DNA of 64,000 nt from Actinomyces culturomici (GTDB taxonomy: Bacteria; Actinomycetota; Actinomycetes; Actinomycetales; Actinomycetaceae), in contig NZ_LS991316.1 of the NCBI RefSeq assembly GCF_900499005.1, positions 1,459,920 to 1,523,919 of the forward strand, given 5' to 3'. This document shows, in pieces, positions 9,068 through 20,287 of the stretch; the stretch's first letter is position 1; the number at the start of each line of letters is the position of its first letter. The position numbers and the translations under genes are program-made. The notes beneath the pieces are model-generated. The model saw nothing but the letters and a program-made list of their open reading frames with translations, was not told where the DNA came from and did no database searches.

Positions 9068-9757
9068 TCACCTCGCCGATCCGTAGACGCCGCGCGACTG
9101 GTCGCGGATGACCTCGCCGCCCTGAAGTTCGATGACGCGCTTGCGCATCTGATTGACGATGTCCGCGTCGTGGGTCGCCATGACGACCGTCGTCCCCTGC
9201 CGGTTGATCCGGTCGAGGAGGCGCATGATGCCGAGCGAGGTATCGGGATCGAGGTTGCCGGTCGGCTCGTCCGCGAGGAGGAGCTCGGGGCGGTTGACCA
9301 TCGCGCGGGCGATGGCGACGCGCTGCTCCTCGCCGCCGGAGAGCTCGTGCGGCAGGCGCTTCTCCTTGCCCGCGAGGTCGACGAGGGCGAGTGCCTCGGG
9401 GACCGCGGTCTGGATCGCGTGCTTCGGCTTGCCGATCACCTGCATGGCGAGCGCGACGTTCTCGTACACCGTCTTCGACGGAAGGAGGCGGAAGTCCTGG
9501 AAGACCGTGCCGATCTGGCGGCGCAGCTTCGGCACCGCCCAGTTCGACAGCTTCGACACGTCCTGCCCGAGGACCCACACCTTCCCGGACGTCGCCTTGA
9601 TCTCGCGCATGACGAGCTGGAGGAAGGTCGACTTGCCCGAGCCGGACTTGCCGACGAGGAAGACGAACTCCCCGCGCTCCACTTCGAGGGATACGCGATC
9701 GAGCGCGGGCTTCGCGCCCGGCATGTACACCATGGTGACGTCGTCGAATCGAATCAT
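9068..9757 (-). CDS. ftsE: Cell division ATP-binding protein FtsE
   Basis: ATPase of the FtsEX complex. The 229-residue protein shows Walker [11 protein letters not shown]-loop VFQDFRLL, signature LSGGEEQR, Walker [13 protein letters not shown] and H-loop MATHD. The signature has GEEQR where many FtsE proteins have GEQQR, which should still be functional. The opening [14 protein letters not shown] is characteristic. It is separated from prfB by a strong hairpin at 9843-9881, so ftsEX probably has its own promoter in 9758-9840, although prfB-ftsE order is conserved in actinobacteria. Confidence 0.96.
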   Translation of the reverse strand: MIRFDDVTMVYMPGAKPALDRVSLEVERGEFVFLVGKSGSGKSTFLQLVMREIKATSGKVWVLGQDVSKLSNWAVPKLRRQIGTVFQDFRLLPSKTVYENVALAMQVIGKPKHAIQTAVPEALALVDLAGKEKRLPHELSGGEEQRVAIARAMVNRPELLLADEPTGNLDPDTSLGIMRLLDRINRQGTTVVMATHDADIVNQMRKRVIELQGGEVIRDQSRGVYGSAR

Positions 9758-9842
9758 TGGGCCGTCCGGATCGGGGTTGTGGTCCCGATCAGACTAGGCG
9801 CGCACGCGCCCCCGACCCCTTTCCGACACGCGGCGCGCACGG

Positions 9843-9881
9843 CTCCGCCCTCGTCCCCGGAGATGGGCGACGAGGGCGGAG
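9843..9881 (-). terminator. Hairpin terminator after prfB
   Basis: A 13-bp perfect stem pairs CTCCGCCCTCGTC (9843-9855) with GACGAGGGCGGAG (9869-9881), starting 10 nt past the prfB stop. There is no U-tract. The arms contain the GACGAGGGCGG core that recurs in the window. Confidence 0.7.
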
Positions 9882-9891
9882 GCGGTGTCCG

Positions 9892-11016
9892 TCAGGCGTT
9901 CTCGGGGTCGTTCTGCTGGTTCTTGCGCCAGCGGATGCCCGCGTTGATGAACCCGTCGATGTCGCCGTCGAAGACGGACTGCGGGTTGCCGGACTCGAAC
10001 TGGGTGCGCAGGTCCTTCACCATCGTGTAGGGCTGGAGGACGTAGGAGCGCATCTGGTCGCCCCACGAGGCCTTGACGTCGCCGGCGAGCTCCTTCTTCT
10101 TCGCCTGCTCCTCCTCGTGGCGCAGGACGAGGAGGCGGGACTGGAGGACGCGCAGGGCCGCGGCGCGGTTCTGGATCTGCGACTTCTCGTCCTGCATGGA
10201 GACGACGATGCCGGTCGGGATGTGCGTCATACGGACCGCGGAGTCCGTCGTGTTGACGGACTGACCGCCCGGGCCGGACGAGCGGAAGACGTCGATCTTC
10301 AGCTCGGACTCGGGGATCTCGATGTGGTCGGTCGACTCGATGAGCGGGATGACCTCGACCGCCGCGAAGGACGTCTGGCGGCGACCCTGATTGTCGAAGG
10401 GGCTGATGCGGACGAGGCGGTGCGTGCCCGCCTCGACGGAGAGGGTCCCGTACGCGTAGGGCGCCTGAACCTCGAAAGTCGCGGACTTGAGGCCCGCCTC
10501 CTCCGCGTAGGAGGTGTCCATCACCTTCGTCGGGTAGCCGTGTCGCTCGGCCCAGCGCAGGTACATGCGCAGGAGGATCTCGGCGAAGTCGGCGGCGTCG
10601 ACGCCGCCCGCGCCGCTTCGGATCGTGATGACGGCGTTGCGCTCGTCGTACTCGCCGTCGAGGAGGGTGCGAATCTCGAGGTCGGAGATGTCGCTCTTGA
10701 GCTTCGCGAGGTCGCCCTCGGCCTCGGCAAGGATGTCGGCGGCCTCCTCGGGGTCCTCCCCCGCCATCTCGACCATCGCCTCAAGGTCGTCGATGCGGTC
10801 GACCATGCGGGTGACGCGCTCGAGCTCGGACTGGCGATGCGAGAGCGCGGAGGTGACCTCCTGCGCGTGCGCCGGGTCGTCCCAGAGGTCGGGCGCGGTC
10901 GCCTGCTTTTCGAGCTCGTCGATCTGCGCGCGCAGGCGGTCGGGCTGCACGACGGCGAGGACGTTCTCCATCGTCGTGCGCAGTGCATGGATTTCTTCGG
11001 GGAATTCAATGGCCAC
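9892..11016 (-). CDS. prfB: Peptide chain release factor 2
   Basis: RF2 terminates translation at UGA and UAA. I start it at GTG 11016 ([14 protein letters not shown]), giving 374 aa, the usual length; longer in-frame starts run into intergenic repeats. The tripeptide anticodon motif SPF is present ([15 protein letters not shown]). The catalytic GGQ lies in [20 protein letters not shown]. The frame is continuous through the N-terminal helical domain, so there is no programmed +1 frameshift of the E. coli type. It is upstream of ftsE on the same strand and divergent from the two-component system. Confidence 0.97.
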   Translation of the reverse strand: MAIEFPEEIHALRTTMENVLAVVQPDRLRAQIDELEKQATAPDLWDDPAHAQEVTSALSHRQSELERVTRMVDRIDDLEAMVEMAGEDPEEAADILAEAEGDLAKLKSDISDLEIRTLLDGEYDERNAVITIRSGAGGVDAADFAEILLRMYLRWAERHGYPTKVMDTSYAEEAGLKSATFEVQAPYAYGTLSVEAGTHRLVRISPFDNQGRRQTSFAAVEVIPLIESTDHIEIPESELKIDVFRSSGPGGQSVNTTDSAVRMTHIPTGIVVSMQDEKSQIQNRAAALRVLQSRLLVLRHEEEQAKKKELAGDVKASWGDQMRSYVLQPYTMVKDLRTQFESGNPQSVFDGDIDGFINAGIRWRKNQQNDPENA

Positions 11017-11034
11017 GCGCCCAGGGTAGTCGAT

Positions 11035-11060
11035 CGATCGACGAGGGCGGGGCCGGGCGC
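11035..11060. repeat. Dispersed CGATCGACGAGG-CGGGGCC motif
   Basis: One intergenic copy of a short sequence that recurs in this window (best copies at 3616, 24371, 38624, 41066, 43826, 51018 and, inverted, 58021-58045). It lies 19 nt upstream of the prfB start in the prfB/histidine-kinase divergent region. The same 268-bp region carries a 13-bp direct repeat, CGCGGCGCATGAC, at 11088 and 11110. Confidence 0.6.
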
Positions 11061-11284
11061 CGCCTCGAGGGGTATGAGGCGCGCCGCCGCGGCGCATGAC
11101 CTCGCGGCCCGCGGCGCATGACCAGGTGAGGGCACACCCCACCCGCGACACTGCCGCCACTCCACCGAGAGCATCACCTTCGTACGTCGAGGGGATGCGT
11201 TCACCCCACCAGCCCCACGGCCGCCACGCAGCGGGGCCCGGCCCGCTAGGGTGTGGACACTCGCGAGACGAAGGAGGCGAATCG

Positions 11285-12105
11285 ATGATTTTGACTTCCA
11301 CTGCACTCCTCATCGCGGTTATCGCACTTGCCGCGAGCCTTGTCGCGCTCGCGCTCAGCCGGCGCGAGCTGATCCGTACCCGTGCCGAACTCGCCCGTAT
11401 CAAGGATTTCTACGCCGAGCGATTGCGCAGGCCCGGCATCCTCTCCCATGAGCTGAGGACGCCGCTCACCGTCGTGCGCGGCGCCGCCGAACTCCTCCTC
11501 GACGAAGCCGCCGGACCGCTCAACCCCACGCAGAAGCGCTTCGCGCAGACGATCGCGGAGAACTCCAACCAGGTCATCGAAATGGCGGCCGATCTCCTCG
11601 CGGAGATCCGCCTCGAATCCGAGCTCTTCAACCTCCGACTCGAGAGAGTCGAGATGCGCGAACTCGTCCGACGCGAAGTCGCCCAGCTCCGCCGCTTTCA
11701 CTCGGCATCCATCCGACTGGACAACCACGGAGCACCCATCCACCTCCAGGCCGACCCGCGGCTCATGAGCCAGGCGATCACCAACGTCGTGACGAATGCC
11801 GCCCGTCACGCCGGCGAGGGGGCCTCCATCCTCGTCTCCCTCGCCGACTCGGACGAGGACGTCACCATTCAAGTGGCCGATGACGGACGCGGGATGACCT
11901 CGGAAGAGCGCGAGCGCCTGTTCGTCCCCTTCGCCACTGGCGGTTCCTTGAGGCCCGGCACCGGACTCGGCATGATGATCACCCAGAAGATCGTCGAACT
12001 CCACGGCGGCCGCGTCCTCGTCGACACGGTCTCCACCAAGGGAACGACCTTCTACCTCGTCCTGCCGCGCCGGTGGCGACGAGTCGACGAGAGGAGCCCG
12101 CAGGA

Positions 12106-12109
<4 letters not shown>
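11285..12109 (+). CDS. Sensor histidine kinase, short, single membrane segment
   Basis: Histidine kinase of 274 residues. Start is ATG 11285, preceded by GAAGGAGG. One N-terminal membrane segment (about 3-24) leads directly to the HisKA dimerisation domain with H-box SHELRTPLT (His55) and then to the HATPase domain: N-box [12 protein letters not shown]1 VADDGRGM, G2 PGTGLGM. There is no periplasmic sensor domain, so the signal may be membrane-borne, intracellular or passed by a partner such as the downstream binding protein. It overlaps the response-regulator gene by 4 nt (ATGA). Confidence 0.93.
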
Positions 12110-12802
<693 letters not shown>

Positions 12803-12807
<5 letters not shown>

Positions 12808-12830
12808 CCGGGGCGTTACCAAGGGTTACC
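12803..12830 (+). promoter_or_regulatory. Candidate response-regulator site (GTTACC repeats)
   Basis: Direct repeats GTTACC-N4-GTTACC (12815-12820 and 12825-12830) have the 10-bp spacing favoured by OmpR-family regulators. An inverted GGTAACC (12803-12809) overlaps the regulator's stop codon. The site lies about 100 nt upstream of the binding-protein start. Assignment is inference from pattern and location. Confidence 0.45.
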
Positions 12831-12931
12831 GGGAGGAGACCCGCTCGCCGGCGCCGTCGTCGACCATGAAGGAGTCCCCGGGTCGCCGAAGACCCCGACA
12901 CGCCTCGTGCCCGATTCGAAGGAGAATCCCC

Positions 12932-14002
12932 ATGACGAAACGCCGTATCGCTCCCGCTCTCGCCCTCGGCGCCATCGCCTCGATCACACTCAGCGCCTGC
13001 GTCGTCGCCGATCCCTCGCAGTCCGCCTCGAGCGGAGCATCCGGTGCCGGCGACTCCGACTCCCTCACCGTCGCCTGCGGAGCGATGGAGGATCTGTGCC
13101 AGAAACGGACGGAGACCTTCACGCAGGCGACCGGAATCAAGGCGACGTACGTCCGCCTCTCCTCGGGCGAGACCGTGGCCCGACTCGACTCCGCGAAAGA
13201 CAATCCCGAGTTCGACGTCTGGCACGGCGGCCCCGTCGACGGCTACGGCGCTGCGGCGGAGAAGGGACTCATCGAGGCGTACGACTCGCCCTCGGCGGCG
13301 GACATTCCCGCCGACTACAAGGATCCCGATCACTTCTGGACCGGCGTCTACGTCGGCGTCCTCGGCTTCTGCTCCAACCAGGCCGTCCTCGACAAGCTCG
13401 GGGTGAACGTCCCGGATTCGTGGGACGACCTCCTCGACCCGGCGCTCAAGGGCCAAGTCTCCACCGCCCACCCCTCGACCTCGGGCACCGCGTTCACGAC
13501 CCTGTGGACCCAGGTCGCCCTTCGCGGAGGCGAGGAACAGGCGCTCGACTACATGAAGCAGCTCCACAACAACGTCCTCCAGTACACGAAGTCGGGTACT
13601 GCGCCCGGCCAGATCGCCGGACGAGGTGAAGTCGGCGTCGGCCTCGTCTTCTCCCACGACTGCGTGAAGTACAAGGAAGAAGGCATGAAGGATCTCGTCG
13701 TCTCGTTCCCCAAGGAGGGCACGGGCTACGAGGTCGGCGGCGTCGCACTGATCGCCAACACGAAGCACGCCGAGGCCGCGAAGAAGTACGTCGACTGGGC
13801 GATCTCGGCGGACGCCCAGAACCTCGGACAGACCGTCGGCTCCTACCAGATCCTCACGAACCCGAAGGCGACCAGCTCCGACAAGATGGTGAAGCTCGCC
13901 GAGGTGACGCTCGTCGACTACGACTTCGCCGCCGCCTCCGCCGCAAAGCCCGAACTTACCGCCCGCTTCGACGAGGAGATCGCCGCACAGCCGCGCGAGT
14001 GA
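12932..14002 (+). CDS. ABC importer binding lipoprotein, COG1840 (iron-like)
   Basis: Extracellular solute-binding lipoprotein of 356 residues, resembling ferric-iron binding proteins (AfuA/FutA type); phosphonate-type substrates cannot be excluded. Start ATG 12932 follows GAAGGAG. The signal peptide ends in lipobox LSAC (Cys23), then a Ser/Gly linker. The body begins LTVACGAMEDLCQKRTETFT and contains SSGETVARL, DVWHGGPVDGY, GVLGFCSNQ and STAHPSTSGT, typical of this family. The Tyr pair of iron proteins is not clearly placed, so the substrate is uncertain. It is the first gene of a three-gene importer operon downstream of a two-component system. Confidence 0.9.
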   Translation: MTKRRIAPALALGAIASITLSACVVADPSQSASSGASGAGDSDSLTVACGAMEDLCQKRTETFTQATGIKATYVRLSSGETVARLDSAKDNPEFDVWHGGPVDGYGAAAEKGLIEAYDSPSAADIPADYKDPDHFWTGVYVGVLGFCSNQAVLDKLGVNVPDSWDDLLDPALKGQVSTAHPSTSGTAFTTLWTQVALRGGEEQALDYMKQLHNNVLQYTKSGTAPGQIAGRGEVGVGLVFSHDCVKYKEEGMKDLVVSFPKEGTGYEVGGVALIANTKHAEAAKKYVDWAISADAQNLGQTVGSYQILTNPKATSSDKMVKLAEVTLVDYDFAAASAAKPELTARFDEEIAAQPRE

Positions 14003-14008
14003 CCGTTC

Positions 14009-14044
14009 TGCTCCGCCCGGCGCTCTAGGGCGCCGGGCGGAGCA
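14009..14044 (+). terminator. Intra-operon hairpin after the binding-protein gene
   Basis: A perfect 15-bp stem (TGCTCCGCCCGGCGC at 14009-14023 with its complement at 14030-14044) and a 6-nt loop, TCTAGG, follow the stop by 6 nt. Such a hairpin can stabilise the upstream message or partly terminate, giving more binding protein than permease. Confidence 0.65.
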
Positions 14045-14092
14045 CCGTACCGATCCGCCGACGGATCGTCACAACTCGCCAGCTCCGCCCCC

Positions 14093-15847
14093 ATGAATGG
14101 ATTCCGTATGTCCACCACCGCCATCTCGAGCGCCGGAGGCGTCGCACCCCCCGCCTCCTCCCAGCGCACCCGCGTGCGCCAAGACCCGGTGACGGTCGCC
14201 ATCGTCGCCGTGGTCACCGCGATCCTCTTCCTTCTCGTCCTCCTCCCCCTGGGAACGATCCTCGCCCGCGCCTTCACCTCCGACGGGCTCGCAGTCCTCG
14301 GCTCCTCCTTCGCGACGAAGACGAACCGCACGATCATCCTCAACACGATCATCCTCGGCCTCGTCGTCGGAGCCGTCGGCACTCTCATCGGCTTCTTCCT
14401 CGCCTTCGTCCAGGCGCGCGTCGCCCTTCCGGGGAAGAAGCTCCTCCACCTCATCTGCCTGATCCCGATCGTCTCGCCCCCCTTCGCGGTCGCGACCTCG
14501 GCGATCACCCTGTTCGGCCGAAACGGCATCATCTCCACCCAGCTGCTCGGCCAGCAGTGGAACATCTACGGACTGCCCGGCCTCACTCTCGTCCTCTCCC
14601 TCTCCTTCTTCCCGGTCGCCTACATGAACATGCTCGGCATGCTGCGCAATCTCGACCCGGCGATGGAGGAGGCGGCCGCCTCCCTCGGCGCCTCCGGATG
14701 GACGGCATTCCGCACGGTGACCCTCCCGATGCTCGTTCCCGGCTTCGCGGCCTCCTTCCTCCTCCTCTTCGTCGAGGCGATCGCCGACCTCGCGAATCCG
14801 CTCGTCATCGGCGGCGACTTCACCGTGCTCGCCTCGCGCGCCTACGTCGCCGTCAACGGCGAGTACAACACGGCGGCCGGCAGCGCGTACTCGCTGATCC
14901 TCCTCGTGCCCGCACTCCTCGTCTTCCTCCTTCAGCGCTACTGGGCGAACAGGTCCTCCGCGGTCACCGTCACGGGCAAGCCCACGGGCAAGGTGAAGAT
15001 GGTGACGACCCGGATCGCGCGCCTCCCTCTCGGAATCGTCGCTGGAGTGCTCGCCGCCTTCATCCTGGTCATCTACGCGACGGTCATCGTCGGCGCATTC
15101 GTCAACATCCTCGGCGTCGACAACACCTTCACGTTGTCGAACTTCCAGTACATCCTCTCCGGCATCGGCAACGACGCGATGATCGATACGACGATCCTCG
15201 CCCTCATCGCAACGCCCATCGCGGGCATCCTCGGAATGGTGGTGGCCTGGCTCGTCGTCGTACGGTTGCGCGCCAGCGCCGGGGTCATGGACTTCCTCGG
15301 CATGCTCGGCCTGTCCGTGCCGGGGACCGTCCTCGGCATCGGCTACCTCATCACCTACAACCACCCGTACATCCTCGGGCGCCTCCAGTTCCTTCCGGCC
15401 CTCGCAGGCGGCGGCGCGGTGTTCGGAGGCGCCCTCGCGATCATCCTCGTCTACGTGGCGCGCTCGATGCCCTCCGGTCAGCGTTCGGGCATCGCGAGTC
15501 TTCAGCAGATCGACAAGTCGATCGACGAAGCATCGACGTCGCTCGGAGCCTCCGGCCTGCAGACCTTCGCGAAGGTGACGCTGCCGCTCATCCGCCCCGC
15601 CTTCATCGCGGGCCTCACCTATGCCTTCGCCCGCTCGATGACGACTCTCTCACCGATCGTGTTCATCACCACGCCGCATACGAAGATCATGACCTCGCAG
15701 ATCCTCGCCGAGGTCGATGCGGGGCGATTCGGCAACGCCTTCGCCTTCTGCACGATCCTCATCCTCATCGTCATGACCGTCATCGGTCTCACCAATCTGC
15801 TCGTGCGCGACACCTCCGTGTCCGCTCAGGGCCGCGCGGGCCTGTGA
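14093..15847 (+). CDS. ABC importer permease, fused two-domain (FbpB type)
   Basis: Inner-membrane permease of the importer. The 584-residue protein is a fusion of two binding-protein-dependent permease domains, as in FbpB/AfuB. Each half has about six membrane segments and an EAA loop: MEEAAASLGASGWTAF with PMLVPGF in the first, DEASTSLGASGLQTF with PLIRPAF in the second. A soluble linker near residue 300 (VTGKPTGKVKMVT) joins them. The start is ATG 14093; ATG 14108 (MSTTAISSAGG) is an alternative, and neither has a strong ribosome-binding site. The ATPase gene follows after 23 nt. Confidence 0.93.
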   Translation: MNGFRMSTTAISSAGGVAPPASSQRTRVRQDPVTVAIVAVVTAILFLLVLLPLGTILARAFTSDGLAVLGSSFATKTNRTIILNTIILGLVVGAVGTLIGFFLAFVQARVALPGKKLLHLICLIPIVSPPFAVATSAITLFGRNGIISTQLLGQQWNIYGLPGLTLVLSLSFFPVAYMNMLGMLRNLDPAMEEAAASLGASGWTAFRTVTLPMLVPGFAASFLLLFVEAIADLANPLVIGGDFTVLASRAYVAVNGEYNTAAGSAYSLILLVPALLVFLLQRYWANRSSAVTVTGKPTGKVKMVTTRIARLPLGIVAGVLAAFILVIYATVIVGAFVNILGVDNTFTLSNFQYILSGIGNDAMIDTTILALIATPIAGILGMVVAWLVVVRLRASAGVMDFLGMLGLSVPGTVLGIGYLITYNHPYILGRLQFLPALAGGGAVFGGALAIILVYVARSMPSGQRSGIASLQQIDKSIDEASTSLGASGLQTFAKVTLPLIRPAFIAGLTYAFARSMTTLSPIVFITTPHTKIMTSQILAEVDAGRFGNAFAFCTILILIVMTVIGLTNLLVRDTSVSAQGRAGL

Positions 15848-15870
15848 GCCCGGAAGAACAGGAGACGCAC

Positions 15871-17079
15871 ATGTCCACTCCCTCCCCGTCCTTCGAGACC
15901 GAAGCCCGCGCTCCGCGGCCAAGCGCCGACGCCGTCGCGGCGCCGCCGAGCGCCAAGCCGACCGGACGACTGTCCCTCGCCGATCTGACGAAGACCTTCG
16001 GCGACGCCCCTGCTCAGGTCACCGCCGTCGACCACATCTGCTTGGACATCGAACCGGGCGAATTCATCACCCTCCTCGGCCCCTCGGGCTGCGGGAAGAC
16101 GACAACGCTGCGCATGATCGCCGGATTCGAGGACGCGACCTCCGGTCAGGTTCTGCTCGACGGCGCCAATATGGTCTCGGTCCCCGCGAATCGCCGCCCG
16201 ATGTCGATGGTCTTCCAGTCCTACGCACTCTTCCCGCATCTGTCGGTGCGAGACAACGTCGCGTACGGACTCAAGCTCCGCAAGATCGCGAAGTCCGAAC
16301 TCGACGAGGCGGTCGACGTCGCGCTCGCATCGATGAACCTCACCGCGATGGCGGACCGCGCGCCCTCGCAGTTGTCCGGAGGCCAGCAGCAGCGCGTCGC
16401 CCTCGCTCGCGCGATGGTCGTCCGCCCGAAAGTGCTTCTGTTCGACGAGCCCCTGTCGAACCTCGACGCGAAGTTGCGCGTGAAGATGCGCATCGAGATC
16501 CGCCGGATGCAGAAGCGTCTCGGCATCACCTCGGTCTACGTCACGCACGACCAGTCCGAGGCGATGGCGATGTCCGATCGGATCGTCGTCATGAACTCCG
16601 GGCGCATCGAACAGGTGGCGCCGCCCTCGGAGATCTATCTCCACCCGGCGTCGGTGTTCGTCGCGGACTTCGTCGGCCGCGCGAACTTCCTCGCGGCCGA
16701 GGTCGAAGAAGTGCTCGAAGGCTCACGCGCTCGAGTGCGCGCGCTCGGTCAGTCGATCGTCGTCCCCTGTCAGGAGCGGGCTCTCGATGCGGCGCGGTCC
16801 GGGGACGAGGTCGTGCTCCTTGTGCGCCCCGAGTCCCTCCGCCTGGTGAAGGACGAGGCCGCCGCTCCCGCGATCACCGGGTCGAGCGCGCAGGTCGTCA
16901 CCTCGGTCTTCTACGGGGAGACCGTCGAGTACGAGATCGAGACGGAGTTCGGATCCGTCATCGCCGTCGTCTCTGATCCGCGCGAGGAGGACATTCTCAC
17001 CGAGGGACAGGCGGTCCGCCTGTCGATCGAGGCGGAGAAGGCCTGGCTGTTGAAGTCCGGGGAGTCTGCGAGCGCCTGA
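15871..17079 (+). CDS. ABC importer ATP-binding protein
   Basis: ATPase of the iron-type importer, 402 residues. Start ATG 15871 follows AGGAGACGC. After a disordered Ala/Pro N-terminus of about 40 residues come Walker A GPSGCGKTTT, Q-loop VFQSYALFPHLSV, signature LSGGQQQRVALARAM, Walker B VLLFDEPLSNLDAKL and H-loop YVTHDQSEAMAMSD. A C-terminal TOBE-like regulatory region (about 270-400) follows. This is the architecture of PotA/FbpC-type ATPases. It is the last gene of the operon, which ends at the 17106-17142 hairpin. Confidence 0.95.
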   Translation: MSTPSPSFETEARAPRPSADAVAAPPSAKPTGRLSLADLTKTFGDAPAQVTAVDHICLDIEPGEFITLLGPSGCGKTTTLRMIAGFEDATSGQVLLDGANMVSVPANRRPMSMVFQSYALFPHLSVRDNVAYGLKLRKIAKSELDEAVDVALASMNLTAMADRAPSQLSGGQQQRVALARAMVVRPKVLLFDEPLSNLDAKLRVKMRIEIRRMQKRLGITSVYVTHDQSEAMAMSDRIVVMNSGRIEQVAPPSEIYLHPASVFVADFVGRANFLAAEVEEVLEGSRARVRALGQSIVVPCQERALDAARSGDEVVLLVRPESLRLVKDEAAAPAITGSSAQVVTSVFYGETVEYEIETEFGSVIAVVSDPREEDILTEGQAVRLSIEAEKAWLLKSGESASA

Positions 17080-17105
17080 CGGACGCGCCTCCTCATTCCG
17101 ACGAC

Positions 17106-17142
17106 GAATCGGGCGAACCCCATTGCGGGGTTCGCCCGATTC
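17106..17142. terminator. Bidirectional hairpin between importer operon and gdhA
   Basis: A perfect 16-bp stem (GAATCGGGCGAACCCC at 17106-17121 with its complement at 17127-17142) and a 5-nt loop lie between the convergent ATPase gene and gdhA (stop at 17178). It would serve both strands. Confidence 0.8.
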
Positions 17143-17177
17143 TCTTCGTCGTCCGCAGTCCAGTGCGAATCGGCGGA

Positions 17178-18659
<1,482 letters not shown>

Positions 18660-18678
18660 TCATTCTTGAGTAGGAGGA

Positions 18679-19164
18679 TCAGGGGACTTCGCTCACCCGC
18701 GCCGTCGACGAGCGCTCGAGGACCGGGGCGACCACCCCTTCGAGGATCCCGGGGACGAGGGGGAGCTCCGCCCTCGCCCGCACGCCCACGCGCACCTCGC
18801 CGCCATTGCGGGCGGCGGCGACGACCTCCGCCCCGAAACCGACGTCGCATGTGGTCGACGACAGATCGACGAGGGCGCGGCGGGCGACCTCGAGAGCGGA
18901 GTCCTCGCTGACGACGAGCCTGGCGGACCCGCCGGCGTAGTACGCGTCGGCGTCGATGACTCCCGCGGTCGCAGCCGCGATGCGATCGGCGCATGCGAGG
19001 AGTCGACGGTCCTCGATCGCGACGGCGGTGATCGCCGATGAGACGAGGACGAAGGAGGCGACGATGAGGAGGCAGGCGCCCATGAGCAGCCCGATGCGCC
19101 CGTCCTCGCGCGCCGGATCGCTCGCACTGTTGATCGCGCCCGTGCGCCCGCTGCGATCAGTCAT
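18679..19164 (-). CDS. TadG-like pilus-locus protein
   Basis: Last gene of the Tad operon, 161 residues, in the place of the TadG/Rv3654c-like proteins of actinobacteria. A short basic-acidic N-terminus precedes one membrane segment (about 24-46: IGLLMGACLLIVASFVLV). The remaining 115 residues are extracellular and include two Cys (ACADRI; TTCDVGF) that could form a disulphide. It overlaps the preceding TadE-like gene by 8 nt. Family assignment rests on size, topology and context, because sequence is poorly conserved in this group. Confidence 0.7.
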   Translation of the reverse strand: MTDRSGRTGAINSASDPAREDGRIGLLMGACLLIVASFVLVSSAITAVAIEDRRLLACADRIAAATAGVIDADAYYAGGSARLVVSEDSALEVARRALVDLSSTTCDVGFGAEVVAAARNGGEVRVGVRARAELPLVPGILEGVVAPVLERSSTARVSEVP

Positions 19165-19603
19165 CGAGGCTCACCCCCTCGACGAGTGACGCGGCGCTCG
19201 CGCTGATCGGCAGGGCGAGGCGTTCCCCCGCCCATCCGGGCAGGAGCGGCAGCGGCACCGACGTCGAGACGACGACCTCGACGTCGCGCCCGTCGCCTCC
19301 GCAGGTGCGGCATCCGATCCGAGTCGCGGGCGCGGAGGCGACGTGGAAGTCGTCGAAGGCGAGGTCGATCTGCGCGAGCGCCGTCGCCTCGTCCGCGGGG
19401 TCCTCCGCGAGGACGCGAGCGGCCTCGCGGGCGCCCGCCTCGGCGGCGAAGAGGCCAGCCTGGACCTGGGCGAGGGCGACGACGAGGTAGACGACCGGGA
19501 CCACGAGGAGGAAGACGAGACCGATGAACTCGACCGTCGCCTCGCCGCGTTCGTCGTCGCGGGCGGCGCGAATGCGGTCGCGCGCCTTCTCGACGCCCTT
19601 CAC
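19157..19603 (-). CDS. TadE-like pseudopilin
   Basis: TadE family minor pilin or pilus-assembly protein, 148 residues from GTG 19603, which overlaps the upstream stop (GTGA) and has GGGGGAGG before it. The TadE signature DERGEATVEFIGLVFLLVVP places an acidic stretch and a Glu just before the hydrophobic helix. An extracellular domain with a CRTC pair follows. It needs TadA/TadB/TadC for assembly. A longer in-frame start at 19645 would overlap the upstream gene by 46 nt and is less likely. Confidence 0.83.
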   Translation of the reverse strand: MKGVEKARDRIRAARDDERGEATVEFIGLVFLLVVPVVYLVVALAQVQAGLFAAEAGAREAARVLAEDPADEATALAQIDLAFDDFHVASAPATRIGCRTCGGDGRDVEVVVSTSVPLPLLPGWAGERLALPISASAASLVEGVSLDD

Positions 19604-20031
19604 GCCTCCCCCTCGACGATTGAGGAGCCCGACACCGTCAGCCATTTCGGCCCGAAGCGCGCGACGACGGGAAGCTCCATCGTCACGGTGACGACGAGGA
19701 CCTCGCGGCCCCCGATCGCTCGTCGCTCGGTCGTGATCTCGCGGTCGTGCGAGCCCGCGAAGGCGGTGAGGAGTTCGTCGGTTCGCGCGATCGCATCGGA
19801 CTCGACGGCCTCGAGGAGCGCTCCGCGGCGCGCACCCTCGCTCGCCGCGGCGATCGCCATGTTCCGGGTGTGGAGGGCGAAGCCGAGTTGAAGCAGGGCG
19901 AGGACGACAACGAGGACGAGGAACTGGACGAGGACGTGCGAGACGACCTCGGACCCCGATTCGCCCCGCGAATCGGGGCCGGATCGGCCCCGTCCTCGGA
20001 CGTCAGATGCCCGCGAGCGAATCCATCGCAC
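19600..20031 (-). CDS. TadE-like protein
   Basis: Second TadE-type protein, 143 residues, GTG start at 20031 with GGAG about 10 nt upstream; it overlaps the small upstream gene by 29 nt. The pattern is ESGSEVVSHVLVQFLVLVVVLALLQLGF: acidic residues with a Glu right before a membrane helix. A helical HTRNMAIAAASEGAR segment follows, typical of TadE proteins (xxxAAxEGAR). The C-terminal domain is beta-rich. It is probably a minor pseudopilin of the Tad pilus. Confidence 0.82.
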   Translation of the reverse strand: MRWIRSRASDVRGRGRSGPDSRGESGSEVVSHVLVQFLVLVVVLALLQLGFALHTRNMAIAAASEGARRGALLEAVESDAIARTDELLTAFAGSHDREITTERRAIGGREVLVVTVTMELPVVARFGPKWLTVSGSSIVEGEA

Positions 20032-20212
20032 GGTTGAAGATCTCCAGGAGACGATCGGAGGCCACGCCCCAGATGAGGACGACGAGCGCCGCTGTCATGA
20101 GCGTGATGAGGACCCAGCCGGGGACATCGCCCCTCTCCGGGTCGTCGCCCGGGTACAGGGCCGTGCGCATGCCGGCGAATGCCGCGAGGACGGCGACGGT
20201 GAGGCGATCCAT
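20003..20212 (-). CDS. Small Flp/DUF4244-like pilus-locus protein, 69 aa
   Basis: Short protein with one membrane helix (PGWVLITLMTAALVVLIWGVA, about residues 32-52) followed by an amphipathic tail (RLLEIFNRAMDSLAGI). Size, topology and position between tadC and the tadE genes fit the Flp-type major pilin or the DUF4244 protein found here in other actinobacteria. A canonical Flp cleavage motif (Gly then Glu at +5 before the helix) is not obvious, so the role is uncertain. ATG 20212 is preceded by AAGGAGAAC. It lies 75 nt after tadC. Confidence 0.65.
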   Translation of the reverse strand: MDRLTVAVLAAFAGMRTALYPGDDPERGDVPGWVLITLMTAALVVLIWGVASDRLLEIFNRAMDSLAGI

Positions 20213-20287
20213 GGGGGTTCTCCTTCTCGGTGTGCGGTGGGTGGGTGCGTGTCGGGAGGGCGGACATCGGCTGGTGGAGGCGTTCGT

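Noticed and set aside
9892-11016. Programmed +1 frameshift in prfB
   Set aside because: The frame is continuous through the N-terminal region with no in-frame UGA; the frameshift is not used here.
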